A stretch of 64,000 nucleotides of DNA from Rhodopseudomonas rhenobacensis (lineage in GTDB: Bacteria > Pseudomonadota > Alphaproteobacteria > Rhizobiales > Xanthobacteraceae). Made by a program: the position numbers and the translations under genes. Below, in pieces: positions 53,145 through 62,117 of this stretch. How positions within the stretch are numbered: position 1 is the first letter of the stretch; every line of letters begins with the position of its first letter. The notes beneath the pieces were generated by a model. That model was not told where the DNA came from. It did no database searches and saw nothing but the letters and a program-made list of their open reading frames with translations. The stretch is taken from assembly GCF_014203125.1 (NCBI RefSeq), contig NZ_JACHIH010000011.1, positions 58,696 to 122,695 on the forward strand, read 5' to 3'.

Positions 53145-53915
53145 ATGGCCAAGGAAAGCGACGGATTCGTCCGCGCCATCGCGCGGGGATTCTCGGTGGT
53201 GGAAGCGTTGGGACGGCCGCCCGGCCGCCACACGCTGTCCGAAGCCGCAGTCGCGTCGGGGCTGAACCGCGCCACCGCGCGGCGCATGCTGGCGACGCTG
53301 GTGGCGCTGAATTACTGCGAGGTCGACGGCCGTTACTTCAGCCTGCGGCCGCGCGCGCTGGGGCTCGGGCTGTCCTATCTCAACGCGCTGCCGTATTGGG
53401 GCTACGCGCAGAGCGCGCTGGAAGATCTGCGCAACGAGATCGGCGAATCCTGCGCGCTGGCGGTGCTCGACGAGGACGAGATCGTCTATGCGCTGCGGCT
53501 GCCGGCGCGGCGCATCCTGTCGGCCAATCTCGGCATCGGCAGCCGGCTGCCGGCGCATGTGGTGTCGCTCGGCCGGGTGCTGCTTGCGGCGCTGCCGCCC
53601 GACAAATTGCAGGCCTATCTGGCGAAAGCGCCGCTGCAGAAACTGACGCCGCGCACCATCGACGACCCGGCGACCTTGCAGGCGCAACTGCAGCGCACCC
53701 GCGAGCAAGGCTACGCCTGGATCGACGGCGAGCTCGATCCGGCGATCTGCGGCATCGCGGTGCCGGTGCGCGATCATCGCGGCACCGTGGTGGCGGCGGT
53801 GAGCATCAACACCATCTCCGGCGCGATCGACGAGGACGGCGCCAAGCAGCGCTTCCTCACCGCGCTGCGCCGCACCGCGCAGGACATCCAGAGCCAGACC
53901 GCGGCGGCGGCGTAG
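53145..53915 (+). CDS. IclR-family transcription regulator
   Basis: Regulator of 256 residues. Winged HTH 1-70 (LSEAAVASGLNRATARRML), then an effector domain 80-245 with the family stretch ALRLPARRILSANLGIGSRL, PAHVVSLGRVLLAALP and GYAWIDGELDPAICGIAVPV. It resembles the PcaR/PobR group that senses aromatic or dicarboxylic acids. Divergent from the dehydratase-TctC operon, 100 bases apart, so it likely controls it. Start chosen at MAKESDGF, with gagggga upstream. Confidence 0.92.
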   Translation: MAKESDGFVRAIARGFSVVEALGRPPGRHTLSEAAVASGLNRATARRMLATLVALNYCEVDGRYFSLRPRALGLGLSYLNALPYWGYAQSALEDLRNEIGESCALAVLDEDEIVYALRLPARRILSANLGIGSRLPAHVVSLGRVLLAALPPDKLQAYLAKAPLQKLTPRTIDDPATLQAQLQRTREQGYAWIDGELDPAICGIAVPVRDHRGTVVAAVSINTISGAIDEDGAKQRFLTALRRTAQDIQSQTAAAA

Positions 53916-54008
53916 GCACGATCGCGCGTGCGGTCGCGCGCTGTTCGGCGGCGGCTTTGTCCGCGCGCTCTCCCTTGGTCACGTCTGCAGAGTGTTGAAA
54001 CTGGAACT

Positions 54009-54479
54009 ATGAGCCTCGAGTCCGTTCGCGCCTACTTCGCTGCCCAGGCCCCCGACATCGTCGTGCTGGAATCCGCCACCAGTTCGGCGACGGTGGCGCT
54101 CGCCGCCGAGGCCCATGGCGTGGCGCCGGCGGAGATCGCCAAGACGCTGTCGCTGCGGGTCGGCGAGCGGGTGTTTCTGCTGGTGACGAGCGGCACCGCG
54201 CGGCTCGACAACAAGAAGGCCAAGGCTGTGTTCGGCGGCAAGGTGAAGATGCTCGGCGCCGACGAAGTGGCGGCGATCACCGGCCACGAGGTCGGCGGGG
54301 TCTGCCCGTTCGGCCTGACATCGCCGCTGCCGGTGTATTGCGACGTCTCGCTCAAAGCGTTCGATATCGTGGTGCCGGCGGCCGGCTCGACCCACAGCGC
54401 GGTGCGGATCGCGCCGCAGCGGATGGCGCAACTGACCGCCGCCGAATGGGTCGATGTCTGCGAGATCCAACCGGCCTGA
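54009..54479 (+). CDS. ybaK: YbaK/EbsC-family aminoacyl-tRNA deacylase
   Basis: Protein of 156 residues with a YbaK/ProRS editing domain: SATVALAAEAHGVAPAEIAK, the lysine-rich turn LDNKKAKAVFGGKVKM, and EVGGVCPFGLTSPLPVYCD with the conserved GGxxPFG. It hydrolyses mischarged tRNA (for example Cys- or Ala-tRNA-Pro) in trans. The start has ggaac 4 bases before the ATG. A two-way stem-loop follows. Confidence 0.9.
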   Translation: MSLESVRAYFAAQAPDIVVLESATSSATVALAAEAHGVAPAEIAKTLSLRVGERVFLLVTSGTARLDNKKAKAVFGGKVKMLGADEVAAITGHEVGGVCPFGLTSPLPVYCDVSLKAFDIVVPAAGSTHSAVRIAPQRMAQLTAAEWVDVCEIQPA

Positions 54480-54485
54480 CAGCAG

Positions 54486-54507
54486 CGCGGGGCCCGCAGG
54501 CCCCGCG
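54486..54507. terminator. Stem-loop between convergent ybaK and small exported gene
   Basis: Perfect 9-bp stem CGCGGGGCC / GGCCCCGCG around CGCA, 7 bases after the ybaK stop. There is no T-run, but the position fits a two-way terminator. Confidence 0.55.
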
Positions 54508-54528
54508 ATCGTTCGAACGATCAGTTGC

Positions 54529-54819
54529 TCACCAGCGGCGCCAGCCGTGGCGATAGCCCCACGGCCGATGCATGCGCGGCCCGTAGAACCGCGGACCACC
54601 GAAGCGCGGGCCATAACCGTAAGCGCTGTAGTAGTTCGGCCGCCACCAGCAGCGCCCCCAGGCATTGCAGACGTAGCGCACCTGGTCGACTTGGGCGGCC
54701 GGGCCGCTCAGTGCATTGGCGGCATTCGGCAGTCCGTTCGGCATCGCCGAGGCCGCGCCCGAGGACAATGCGAGGCCGCCGATGGTGGCGAGGGCGGCGA
54801 GCGCGAGTTTCAGTTTCAT
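54529..54819 (-). CDS. Small exported Gly/Tyr/Arg-rich protein
   Basis: Predicted 96-residue protein. Signal peptide MKLKLALAALATIGGLALSS ends at ASA; the mature part has one cysteine pair (YVCNAWGRCWW) and a Gly/Pro/Tyr/Arg-rich tail (YGPRFGGPRFYGPRMHRP). Similar small proteins are common in Bradyrhizobiaceae, without known function. Start has aaggagg 6-7 bases upstream, the best ribosome site in the region. An inverted repeat lies 66 bases upstream. Confidence 0.75.
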   Translation of the reverse strand: MKLKLALAALATIGGLALSSGAASAMPNGLPNAANALSGPAAQVDQVRYVCNAWGRCWWRPNYYSAYGYGPRFGGPRFYGPRMHRPWGYRHGWRRW

Positions 54820-54884
54820 CGAATTTTCCTCCTTCGATTCCAAACCGTTCGCAAGCCTAAGCCGCCGTGGCTGAACGACGCCTG

Positions 54885-54915
54885 ACCAACCGATTCATCT
54901 TGATGAATTGTTGGT
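54885..54915. promoter_or_regulatory. Inverted repeat upstream of the small exported gene
   Basis: ACCAAC..ATTCATC and GATGAAT..GTTGGT form a 13-bp imperfect palindrome around TT. It lies where the promoter of the 96-residue gene should be. The remaining 54820-55247 shows no gene. Confidence 0.45.
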
Positions 54916-55247
54916 AAGATCAGCGCGGGCCCGCAGGCGGCCTGCTGCGAGGGCTGCCAACGCGCCCGCCGCAATCCGCGTTCCATGCGGAAAGCGGGAC
55001 GCGACATGCGGCGCGACGTTAAGGTTTGGTTTAGATTTGCGGCGCGGCGAGTCGAAGGGTCGGCGTCTCGCGCGTCGCCACGATGGCTCGCTCGCGCTCG
55101 CAAGGCCTTTGGGATCTGCGTCAGAAATTGCGACGGCCAAGCGCGGCGAACCACCGGGAAAAGCTCCCGGCTTGCTGCTGGATTTCGCTTCGCTCATCCA
55201 GGCTACGAAGACTACGAAGCCGCGCCGAAGACCGCCGTGCCGGTCGC

Positions 55248-55496
55248 CTACAGCCCGCTGAGGTCGCTCGGCACATCGCCGAACGCCCGCAGCAGCACCG
55301 CGTCGGAGAATTCACCCAGCATCGGATCGCCGCTGCGGCTGAACGCCACCGCGCCGATATGGCCCTCGGCGCGCGACAGCACCTCGGCGCGCATGATCGC
55401 CGCGTGGGCGCTGGTGCATTCGGTGCCCTCGCGCGCCACCGGCCCGTCGTCATCCAGCGCGAACGGCAGCGCCACGTAGTACGTCACATCCGCCAT
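55248..55496 (-). CDS. Small conserved protein of unknown function
   Basis: Product of 82 residues, MADVTYYVALPFALDDDGPV at the start, then an acidic and helical middle (CTSAHAAIMRAEVLSRAEGH) and DAVLLRAFGDVPSDLSGL at the end. No membrane segment or known motif. It follows the 78-residue gene by 57 bases on the same strand. Moderate certainty that it is real: codon use and the gaggagc-like site upstream agree with coding. Confidence 0.62.
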   Translation of the reverse strand: MADVTYYVALPFALDDDGPVAREGTECTSAHAAIMRAEVLSRAEGHIGAVAFSRSGDPMLGEFSDAVLLRAFGDVPSDLSGL

Positions 55497-55553
55497 TGTC
55501 GAGCTCCTTCACTTGTCGCCTTCACGCGCCGTGTTGCGGCCCGCGCCGGACCC

Positions 55554-55790
55554 TCACGTCGACTCGCCCGGCGCTCCGACCGCGCCGCCGTGCCGGCCGC
55601 GGGCGAAGCCGCGCGACACCGCGGCGTTGCACTGCCCGAGCTCGAATTCGAGATACTCGTTGGCCAGGATCAGCGCCCGGATGGTCGAGCGCAGATCCCC
55701 GCCACAGGCGGCGATCGCGGCGTCCGCCGCGTCGTCGAGCCGGTCGGAGATCGCTTCGTTCGCAGCAGAATCAGGCATCGGTCGGTCCAT
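55554..55790 (-). CDS. Small conserved protein of unknown function
   Basis: Predicted 78-residue protein, starting MDRPMPDSAANEAISDRLDD and continuing with helical AADAAIAACGGDLRSTIRAL and LANEYLEFELGQCNAAVSRG. It is a compact helical protein with two cysteines and a disordered end. Start chosen where composition becomes protein-like; 40 upstream codons are open. It is upstream of the 82-residue gene and divergent from the flippase. Function unknown. Confidence 0.6.
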   Translation of the reverse strand: MDRPMPDSAANEAISDRLDDAADAAIAACGGDLRSTIRALILANEYLEFELGQCNAAVSRGFARGRHGGAVGAPGEST

Positions 55791-55948
55791 CGTCAGGCCG
55801 AGATATTGTTCCCGTTTTGTTCCGGAGTCAACCCGGCTCCGCGCCCGCAGACCCGTCCAACCCTCTTTTAACGTCTGCTTGCTAAAACCGAACCTCGCGG
55901 TTTCGGCCAACGGCCCCGGCCACCTGAGGGTTTTGCGCTTTGGCTCTC

Positions 55949-57307
55949 ATGGAAGCTCGTTCAGCCTCCCCGCTCGCCGGCCTCAAGGCGCGGTTGCGGG
56001 CGATGTTCGGCGGCGGCGACGACGCCTCGCTGACCAACCGGCTGGCCGGCACCATCTTCATCATCCGCGTCATCAGCGCCGCGCTGGCGTATCTGTCGCA
56101 AGTCCTGCTGGCGCGCTGGATGGGCGGCTCGGACTACGGCATCTACGTCTATGTCTGGACCTGGGTGCTACTACTCGGCAGCCTGCTGGATTGCGGCATC
56201 GCGGTCGCGGCGCAGAAGATCATTCCGGAATATCGCGCCGCCGGCGCCGACGCGCTGCTACGCGGCTTCCTCTCCGGCAGCCGCTGGGCGACGCTGGCCG
56301 CCTCCGCCGCGATGGCGCTGGCGCTCGCCGGGCTGGTGCGCCTGCTGTCGCCGTGGATCGATCCGCCGACCATGGTCCCCCTGTACATCGGCTGCCTGAC
56401 GTTGCCGGCCTTCGTGGTCGCCAACACCCAGGACGGCATCGCCCGCTCGCACGACTGGATGCGGCTGGCGCTGATGCCGCAATTCATCATCCGGCAATCG
56501 CTGATCATCGGCTTCACCGCTGGCGCCGTGGTGCTCGGCTTTCAGCTCGGCGCGGTCGCTGCGATGGTGGCGAGTTGCGCCGCGGTGTGGATCGCGATGG
56601 CCGGCCAGCTGATCGCGCTGAACCGCCGGCTCAAAGCCGTGGTCGAGCCCGGCCCCAAGGCCTATGAATTTCGCGCCTGGCTGAAGACCTCGCTGCCGAT
56701 CATGATGGTCGAGGGCTTCTACCTGCTGCTGTCCTATATCGACGTGCTGGTGCTGCAGCATTATCGCTCGGCCGAAGAGGTCGGCGTGTATTTCGCGGTG
56801 ATCAAGACGCTGGCGCTGGTGTCGTTCATCCACTACGCGATGTCGGCGGTCACCGCGCATCGGTTCAGCGAATATCACACCAGCGGCGACAAGGCCCGGC
56901 TCGCCGCCTATGTCAGCCACGCCATCAAATGGACGTTCTGGCCGTCGCTGGCCGCGACCGTCGTGCTGCTGGCGATGGGCAAGCCGCTGTTGTGGCTGTT
57001 CGGGCCGCAATTCGTCGCCGGCTACGACATCATGTTCATCGCCGCGATCGGCCTCGTGGTGCGCGCCGCGATCGGCCCGGTGGAGCGGCTGCTCAACATG
57101 CTCGGCCAGCAGAATCTCTGCGCGCTGGCCTATGCGCTGGCGTTCGCGATGAATCTCGTGCTGTGCATCGCGCTGGTGCCGCGGTTCGGCGGCCACGGCG
57201 CCGCCGCCGCCACCTCGCTGGCGCTGACCTTCGAGACCGCGCTGCTGTTCTGGATCACCCGCCAACGGCTCGGCCTGCACGTGCTGGCGTTCGGCAAGAG
57301 GGGGTAG
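55949..57307 (+). CDS. Wzx-type polysaccharide flippase (MOP family)
   Basis: Membrane protein of 452 residues with about 12-14 helices and the RfbX/PST-like opening SLTNRLAGTIFIIRVISAAL, ARWMGGSDYGIYVYVWTWV. It probably flips lipid-linked sugar units across the inner membrane. Start at ATG 55949 (a TTG 9 bases upstream is unlikely). It is not next to glycosyltransferases, so it may serve a dispersed pathway. Confidence 0.85.
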   Translation: MEARSASPLAGLKARLRAMFGGGDDASLTNRLAGTIFIIRVISAALAYLSQVLLARWMGGSDYGIYVYVWTWVLLLGSLLDCGIAVAAQKIIPEYRAAGADALLRGFLSGSRWATLAASAAMALALAGLVRLLSPWIDPPTMVPLYIGCLTLPAFVVANTQDGIARSHDWMRLALMPQFIIRQSLIIGFTAGAVVLGFQLGAVAAMVASCAAVWIAMAGQLIALNRRLKAVVEPGPKAYEFRAWLKTSLPIMMVEGFYLLLSYIDVLVLQHYRSAEEVGVYFAVIKTLALVSFIHYAMSAVTAHRFSEYHTSGDKARLAAYVSHAIKWTFWPSLAATVVLLAMGKPLLWLFGPQFVAGYDIMFIAAIGLVVRAAIGPVERLLNMLGQQNLCALAYALAFAMNLVLCIALVPRFGGHGAAAATSLALTFETALLFWITRQRLGLHVLAFGKRG

Positions 57308-57343
57308 GACGGGCGAAGACTGGTTCGACATCCCTCCCGATGA

Positions 57344-57349
57344 TATAAT
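57344..57349 (+). promoter_or_regulatory. -10 element of the ParDE module, possibly leaderless
   Basis: Perfect TATAAT whose last base is 7 bases before the antitoxin ATG, so the predicted transcript would begin at or very near the A of the start codon. A -35-like TTCGAC lies at 57324. No ribosome site fits between them. Confidence 0.5.
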
Positions 57350-57355
57350 GGTCGG

Positions 57356-57589
57356 ATGAGCAAAGCCGACCTCGAACTTCTGCTGCAGCGCGTTCAGACC
57401 TGGCCGGAGGCGGCTCAGGAGGAATTGGTCGCGGTCGCCAACCAGATCGAAAACGAACTCAAGCGTGATCACTATGTCGCGACGACTGACGAGTTGCGGG
57501 TGATTGACGCGGCGGCGGCTTCGATCGACGCTGGCGAAGCCGCGACCGGCGCGGAAATCGAGGCGGTGTTCGCAAAATTCCGACCATGA
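57356..57589 (+). CDS. ParD-like antitoxin
   Basis: Antitoxin-like protein of 77 residues: helical N-terminus (MSKADLELLLQRVQTWPEAA) and a C-terminal acidic helix (ASIDAGEAATGAEIEAVFAK) as in the antitoxin partners of ParE toxins. No typical ribbon-helix-helix start is seen, so DNA binding is uncertain. Its stop overlaps the toxin start (ATGA). The family is inferred mainly from the neighbour. Confidence 0.75.
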   Translation: MSKADLELLLQRVQTWPEAAQEELVAVANQIENELKRDHYVATTDELRVIDAAAASIDAGEAATGAEIEAVFAKFRP

Positions 57590-57876
57590 AGCTGGTCTAT
57601 TCGCGGCGCGCACTGGCTGATTTGGACAACATCGCCGCCTACTACCGCGAACGCGCGAGCCCGGCAGTTGCCGGATCCATCGGCCTGCAATTGACCCGCA
57701 CCATTGAGCGGATCGTGCAAACGCCGGCCGCAGCCCCTCGCATCTCGCAACGCTCCCGGATCCGGGTGGCCGCGGTGGTCCGCTATCCGTACAAAATCTT
57801 CTATCGCACCCGTGATGATACGGTCGACATTTTGCACATCCGACATACTTCGAGGCGTCCCTTCGAGGCCGATTAG
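57586..57876 (+). CDS. RelE/ParE-family toxin
   Basis: Protein of 96 residues with the ParE fold pattern: LVYSRRALADLDNIAAYYRE at the start, Arg-rich middle (APRISQRSRIRVAAVVRYPY) and the closing strand DTVDILHIRHTSRRP. ParE toxins block gyrase; RelE toxins cut mRNA on the ribosome. The tyrosine-containing KIFYRTRDDTVDILHIRH segment fits ParE better. Translationally coupled to the preceding antitoxin. Confidence 0.88.
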   Translation: MKLVYSRRALADLDNIAAYYRERASPAVAGSIGLQLTRTIERIVQTPAAAPRISQRSRIRVAAVVRYPYKIFYRTRDDTVDILHIRHTSRRPFEAD

Positions 57877-57895
57877 TCCGCAAGGAGATCGCATT

Positions 57896-58198
57896 ATGAA
57901 AAAGAAGCTGCCAAAGCTGAGAAGTGACGCCGCCGCCGAGGCGTTCGTCGCCGAGGCCGACCTCACGCAATACGATCTCTCCGGCATGGTGCCGATGCGG
58001 TTTGAGCTAAAGCCGAAGGACAAGTCGGTCAATCTTCGGCTGCCTGCGCAACTTCTCGAAGCCGTACAGCAGCGCGCCAAGCAGGCCGGGATTCCCTATC
58101 AGCGCTACATCCGCATGGCGCTGGAGCGCGCGTTGCAGGGATCGAAATTGCAGCGCCGTGCCCCGGACGCGGCGCAACGCGTCAGCGTTGCGACGTGA
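57896..58198 (+). CDS. CopG-family antitoxin with repeat-derived tail
   Basis: Protein of 100 residues. MKKKLPKLRSDAAAEAFVAE, then the CopG_antitoxin (PF12441) core SVNLRLPAQLLEAVQQRAKQ and GIPYQRYIRMALERAL. The core ends near residue 83. From residue 88 the reading frame enters a dispersed repeat (58158-58286), which supplies the last 13 residues and the stop. No partner toxin follows; it stands 19 bases after the ParE gene and has caaggag upstream, so it may act as an additional antitoxin. Confidence 0.82.
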   Translation: MKKKLPKLRSDAAAEAFVAEADLTQYDLSGMVPMRFELKPKDKSVNLRLPAQLLEAVQQRAKQAGIPYQRYIRMALERALQGSKLQRRAPDAAQRVSVAT

Positions 58199-58286
58199 GC
58201 CGGGGCCGTTACGAAACACAGCGCTTGGAACGGTCCCGGCTCGCGACGCAGCGTGAAGAACGCTGCATCGCGTCCGGGACACGACC
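58158..58286. repeat. Dispersed intergenic repeat (gtgccccggacgc-type), copy 2
   Basis: Homologue of 49545-49685 with the same block order. Here it overlaps the 3' end of the CopG-type gene, which therefore ends in repeat sequence. The rest of 58287-58381 has no gene. Confidence 0.8.
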
Positions 58287-58381
58287 CCCGACCAGCTGCG
58301 TTCGCGTCCGGGACACGGGAATGATCAAGCTGCAGCGCCCCGCCCGCTACGCCGCGCCAACTGCGGCGCCCCCCCTCGCCG

Positions 58382-59170
58382 CTACGCCGCGGTCCAGCCG
58401 CCGTCCATCGACAGGTTGGCGCCGGTGATTTGGCTCGCGTCATCGCCGCACAGATACAGCGCCAGCGCGGCGACCTGTTCGGCGGTGACGAATTGCTTGG
58501 TGGGCTGCGCCTGCAGCAGCACGTCGTTGATCACCTGCTCCTTGGTCAGGCCGCGCGCCTTCATGGTGTCGGGGATCTGCTTCTCCACCAAGGGCGTCCA
58601 GACATAGCCCGGCGAGATGCAGTTCACCGTGATCTTGAAGGTCGCGAGCTCCAAAGCCGCGGTCTTGGTGAGCCCGGCGATGCCGTGCTTGGCGGCGACG
58701 TAAGCCGACTTGAACGGCGAGGCCACCAGCGAATGCGCCGAGGCGGTGTTGATGATGCGGCCCCAGCCGCGCTTCTTCATGCCGGGGATCACCGCGCGGA
58801 TGCCGTGAAACGCCGACGAGAGATTAATGGCGATGATGGCGTCCCATTTCTCGATCGGGAAATCCTCGATCGGCGCCACGAACTGGATGCCGGCATTGTT
58901 CACCAGCACGTCGACCGAGCCGAAGGTCTTTTCGCCGAACGCGATCATCTCGGCGATCTCGGCGGGCTTCAGCATGTCGGCCGGCGAATGCACCGCCTTG
59001 ACCGAGAAGTCGCTCTCGATCTTGGCGCGCTCGCGCTCGATGTCGGCGGGCTCGCCCATGCCGTTGATCACCACATTGGCGCCGGCGCTGGCGAAGGCGC
59101 GCGCATAGGCGAGCCCGATGCCGCTGGTCGATCCGGTCACCACGGCGGTCTTGCCTGTCAACGTCCCCAT
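58382..59170 (-). CDS. bdhA: 3-hydroxybutyrate dehydrogenase
   Basis: SDR enzyme of 262 residues that oxidises D-3-hydroxybutyrate to acetoacetate. Motifs: TGSTSGIGLAYARAFASAGA at the N-terminus, NNAGIQFVAPIEDF, catalytic Ser in NTASAHSLVASPFKSAYVAA and YxxxK there (Y followed by VAAKHG), and the typical VCISPGYVWTPLVEKQI stretch read as NCISPGYVWTPLVEKQ. The close match to Rhizobiales BdhA and the neighbouring patatin support the call. Start has caaggag upstream. Confidence 0.93.
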   Translation of the reverse strand: MGTLTGKTAVVTGSTSGIGLAYARAFASAGANVVINGMGEPADIERERAKIESDFSVKAVHSPADMLKPAEIAEMIAFGEKTFGSVDVLVNNAGIQFVAPIEDFPIEKWDAIIAINLSSAFHGIRAVIPGMKKRGWGRIINTASAHSLVASPFKSAYVAAKHGIAGLTKTAALELATFKITVNCISPGYVWTPLVEKQIPDTMKARGLTKEQVINDVLLQAQPTKQFVTAEQVAALALYLCGDDASQITGANLSMDGGWTAA

Positions 59171-59260
59171 TCGCTGGTCTCCTTGTGTTGTGATTGGATG
59201 CGGCACGGATGCGCCGGCTTCTCTAGCACGCGCCGCGCGCCACGCGGCAATCGCGCGCCG

Positions 59261-60406
59261 CTATTTGAACGCCTCTTTGGTGAGATCGAAGGTCACCATG
59301 GTCTCGCCGTCCTGCGGCTGCTGCAGCCAGTCCGGGTGCCGCATCGACAGGTGCACGTCCTGCTCGCCGGATTTCCAGTGCTCGATCATGTTGAGTCGGG
59401 AGAAATCATAGTCCTTGGAGGACGCCTCGTAATTCCGCTTGCGATAGATCAGATGCACCACGCTGACGGTGTTTTCCTCCGCCGCCTCGTGCAGGATCGC
59501 ATAGGCCGGATCGTTGCGCAGCTCGTCGGGCAATTTGTCGATCAGATCGCGCAGCGCCTTGCGGGTGTTGTGGATCTGTTTGTTCTTGTCGGTGTTGAGC
59601 CGGGTGCGGCTGGAAAACCGGATGTCCTTTTCGCGCTCGGCGGCCTCCAGCAGCGTCTCCGGCAGTTCGCCGCGGGCGCTGAACAGGTCGACCTGGAAGA
59701 TCAACAGGTCGTCGACGGTCTCCTGCTCCAGCACATAGTCCAGCGGCGTGTTGGAGGCGATGCCGCCGTCCCAATAGAATTCGCCCTCGATCTCGATCGC
59801 CGGGAAGCCCGGCGGCAGCGCCGCCGAGGCCATGATGTGCTCAGGCCCGATCTTTTGCCTTGTGTTGTCGAAGTAGCAGAAATTGCCGCTGACGATGTTG
59901 ACCGCGCCGACGCTGAGCCGCGTGGTCGCGGCGTTGTCGTTGATGCGGTCGAAATCCACCAGCCGCTGCAGCGTCGCGCGCAGCGGCGTGGTGTCGTAAT
60001 AGCTGAGCGAGGTGGTCTCCAACGGCGGAAACAACAGCGGCGGCGGGAACCGCGGCGTAAAGAAGCCGGGCACGCCGAACGCCGCGGTCAAGGCGGCGCT
60101 GGCCTCGTTGAACAACGAATGCACCCGGTCGTCGTGCAGCAGCGGCTGCCAGGGCACCGGCGACGACGCCAGTTCCCAGAATTCCTTCAGCTTCGCCACC
60201 CGCTGTTCGCGCGGATTGCCGGCGATGATCGCGGCGTTGATGGCGCCGATCGAAATGCCGGCCAGCCATTGCGGTTCGAAATCGTGCTCGCACAGCGCCT
60301 GATAGGCGCCGGCCTGGTAGGAGCCGAGCGCGCCGCCGCCTTGCAGCACCAGCACGCGGCGACCTTCGGCGGGGGTCGAAGCCGGCTTGGCGGCAGCTGT
60401 ATCCAT
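59261..60406 (-). CDS. Patatin-like phospholipase (DUF3734 type)
   Basis: Protein of 381 residues. Oxyanion stretch QGGGALGSYQAGAY near 22, nucleophile Ser in LAGISIGAINAAII near 52, catalytic Asp in YWDGGIASNTPLDYV near 213, then a DUF3734-type C-terminal part (YEASSKDYDFSRLNM). It lies beside bdhA on the same strand, 90 bases upstream, a common Rhizobiales pairing that suggests a link to PHB or lipid turnover. It lacks membrane helices, unlike the large patatin at 29136. Confidence 0.9.
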   Translation of the reverse strand: MDTAAAKPASTPAEGRRVLVLQGGGALGSYQAGAYQALCEHDFEPQWLAGISIGAINAAIIAGNPREQRVAKLKEFWELASSPVPWQPLLHDDRVHSLFNEASAALTAAFGVPGFFTPRFPPPLLFPPLETTSLSYYDTTPLRATLQRLVDFDRINDNAATTRLSVGAVNIVSGNFCYFDNTRQKIGPEHIMASAALPPGFPAIEIEGEFYWDGGIASNTPLDYVLEQETVDDLLIFQVDLFSARGELPETLLEAAEREKDIRFSSRTRLNTDKNKQIHNTRKALRDLIDKLPDELRNDPAYAILHEAAEENTVSVVHLIYRKRNYEASSKDYDFSRLNMIEHWKSGEQDVHLSMRHPDWLQQPQDGETMVTFDLTKEAFK

Positions 60407-60495
60407 CGGCGCCCCATCGGATGGTGGGAAGATGGCGCAAATTGGCGCGCGCCGGCTGCGGCGTCAATCGTGTCGCGTTGAATGGTTCGCCGCGC

Positions 60496-61005
60496 TCAGC
60501 GCGCCTCGGTCGAGGCCAGGATCAGCGTCCAGAACACCTTGTATTTGGTGTTCGGCGCATAGCTCGCCGCGATGCCGAGTTTTGTGACACCGGATTTCAG
60601 CATGTTGGCCTTGTGCGGCGGCGAATCCCGCCAGCCGGAAAAGGCCTCTGCCAGCGTGTGGTATCCGGCGGAGACGTTCTCCACCGCCAAGGTCGCCGGG
60701 TAGCCGCCGGCATTGAGCCGCTGCTGCAGCGGCGCCTTGACGTTGTGGTCGAGCTTGTTGCGCTTGGCCATGGTCATCGACTGGTCTTCGGCCAGCGCCA
60801 CCAGCGCCGGATCGACCACCACCGGGCCGAGCCCGTTGTTGTGCCGGTACAGCGAGATCATCGAGGCGGCGGCCTGCGGATCGAGCTTGGCGCCGCCATT
60901 GGCCATGCTGAGATACATCGCCGGCTCTTCGACGGTCGGCGCGACCTCGCCGGCGCATCCGGCCAGCAGCAACAGGCCGAGACCGGCCAACACAAAGCGC
61001 AACAT
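60496..61005 (-). CDS. CAP-domain lipoprotein
   Basis: Lipoprotein of 169 residues. The signal peptide ends in the lipobox LLAGC with the lipidated Cys 17. The rest is a CAP/SCP domain: SLYRHNNGLGPVVVDPALVA, KRNKLDHNV, then AVENVSAGYHTLAEAFSGWR and WRDSPPHKANML. CAP proteins bind lipids or peptidoglycan; the bacterial role is unclear. Start chosen at MLRFVLAG; the frame opens 14 codons earlier. Confidence 0.9.
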   Translation of the reverse strand: MLRFVLAGLGLLLLAGCAGEVAPTVEEPAMYLSMANGGAKLDPQAAASMISLYRHNNGLGPVVVDPALVALAEDQSMTMAKRNKLDHNVKAPLQQRLNAGGYPATLAVENVSAGYHTLAEAFSGWRDSPPHKANMLKSGVTKLGIAASYAPNTKYKVFWTLILASTEAR

Positions 61006-61067
61006 TGAATCAAATCCCCCGGACAGGGGGTGGTTGTTGCACGGCAACCATGGCTGAAAGGTGAATC

Positions 61068-62106
<1,039 letters not shown>

Positions 62107-62117
<11 letters not shown>

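Noticed and set aside
54908..55261. Possible 117-residue gene in the gap after the small exported gene
   Set aside because: Arg/Ala-rich frame with no start context, overlapping other equally open frames.
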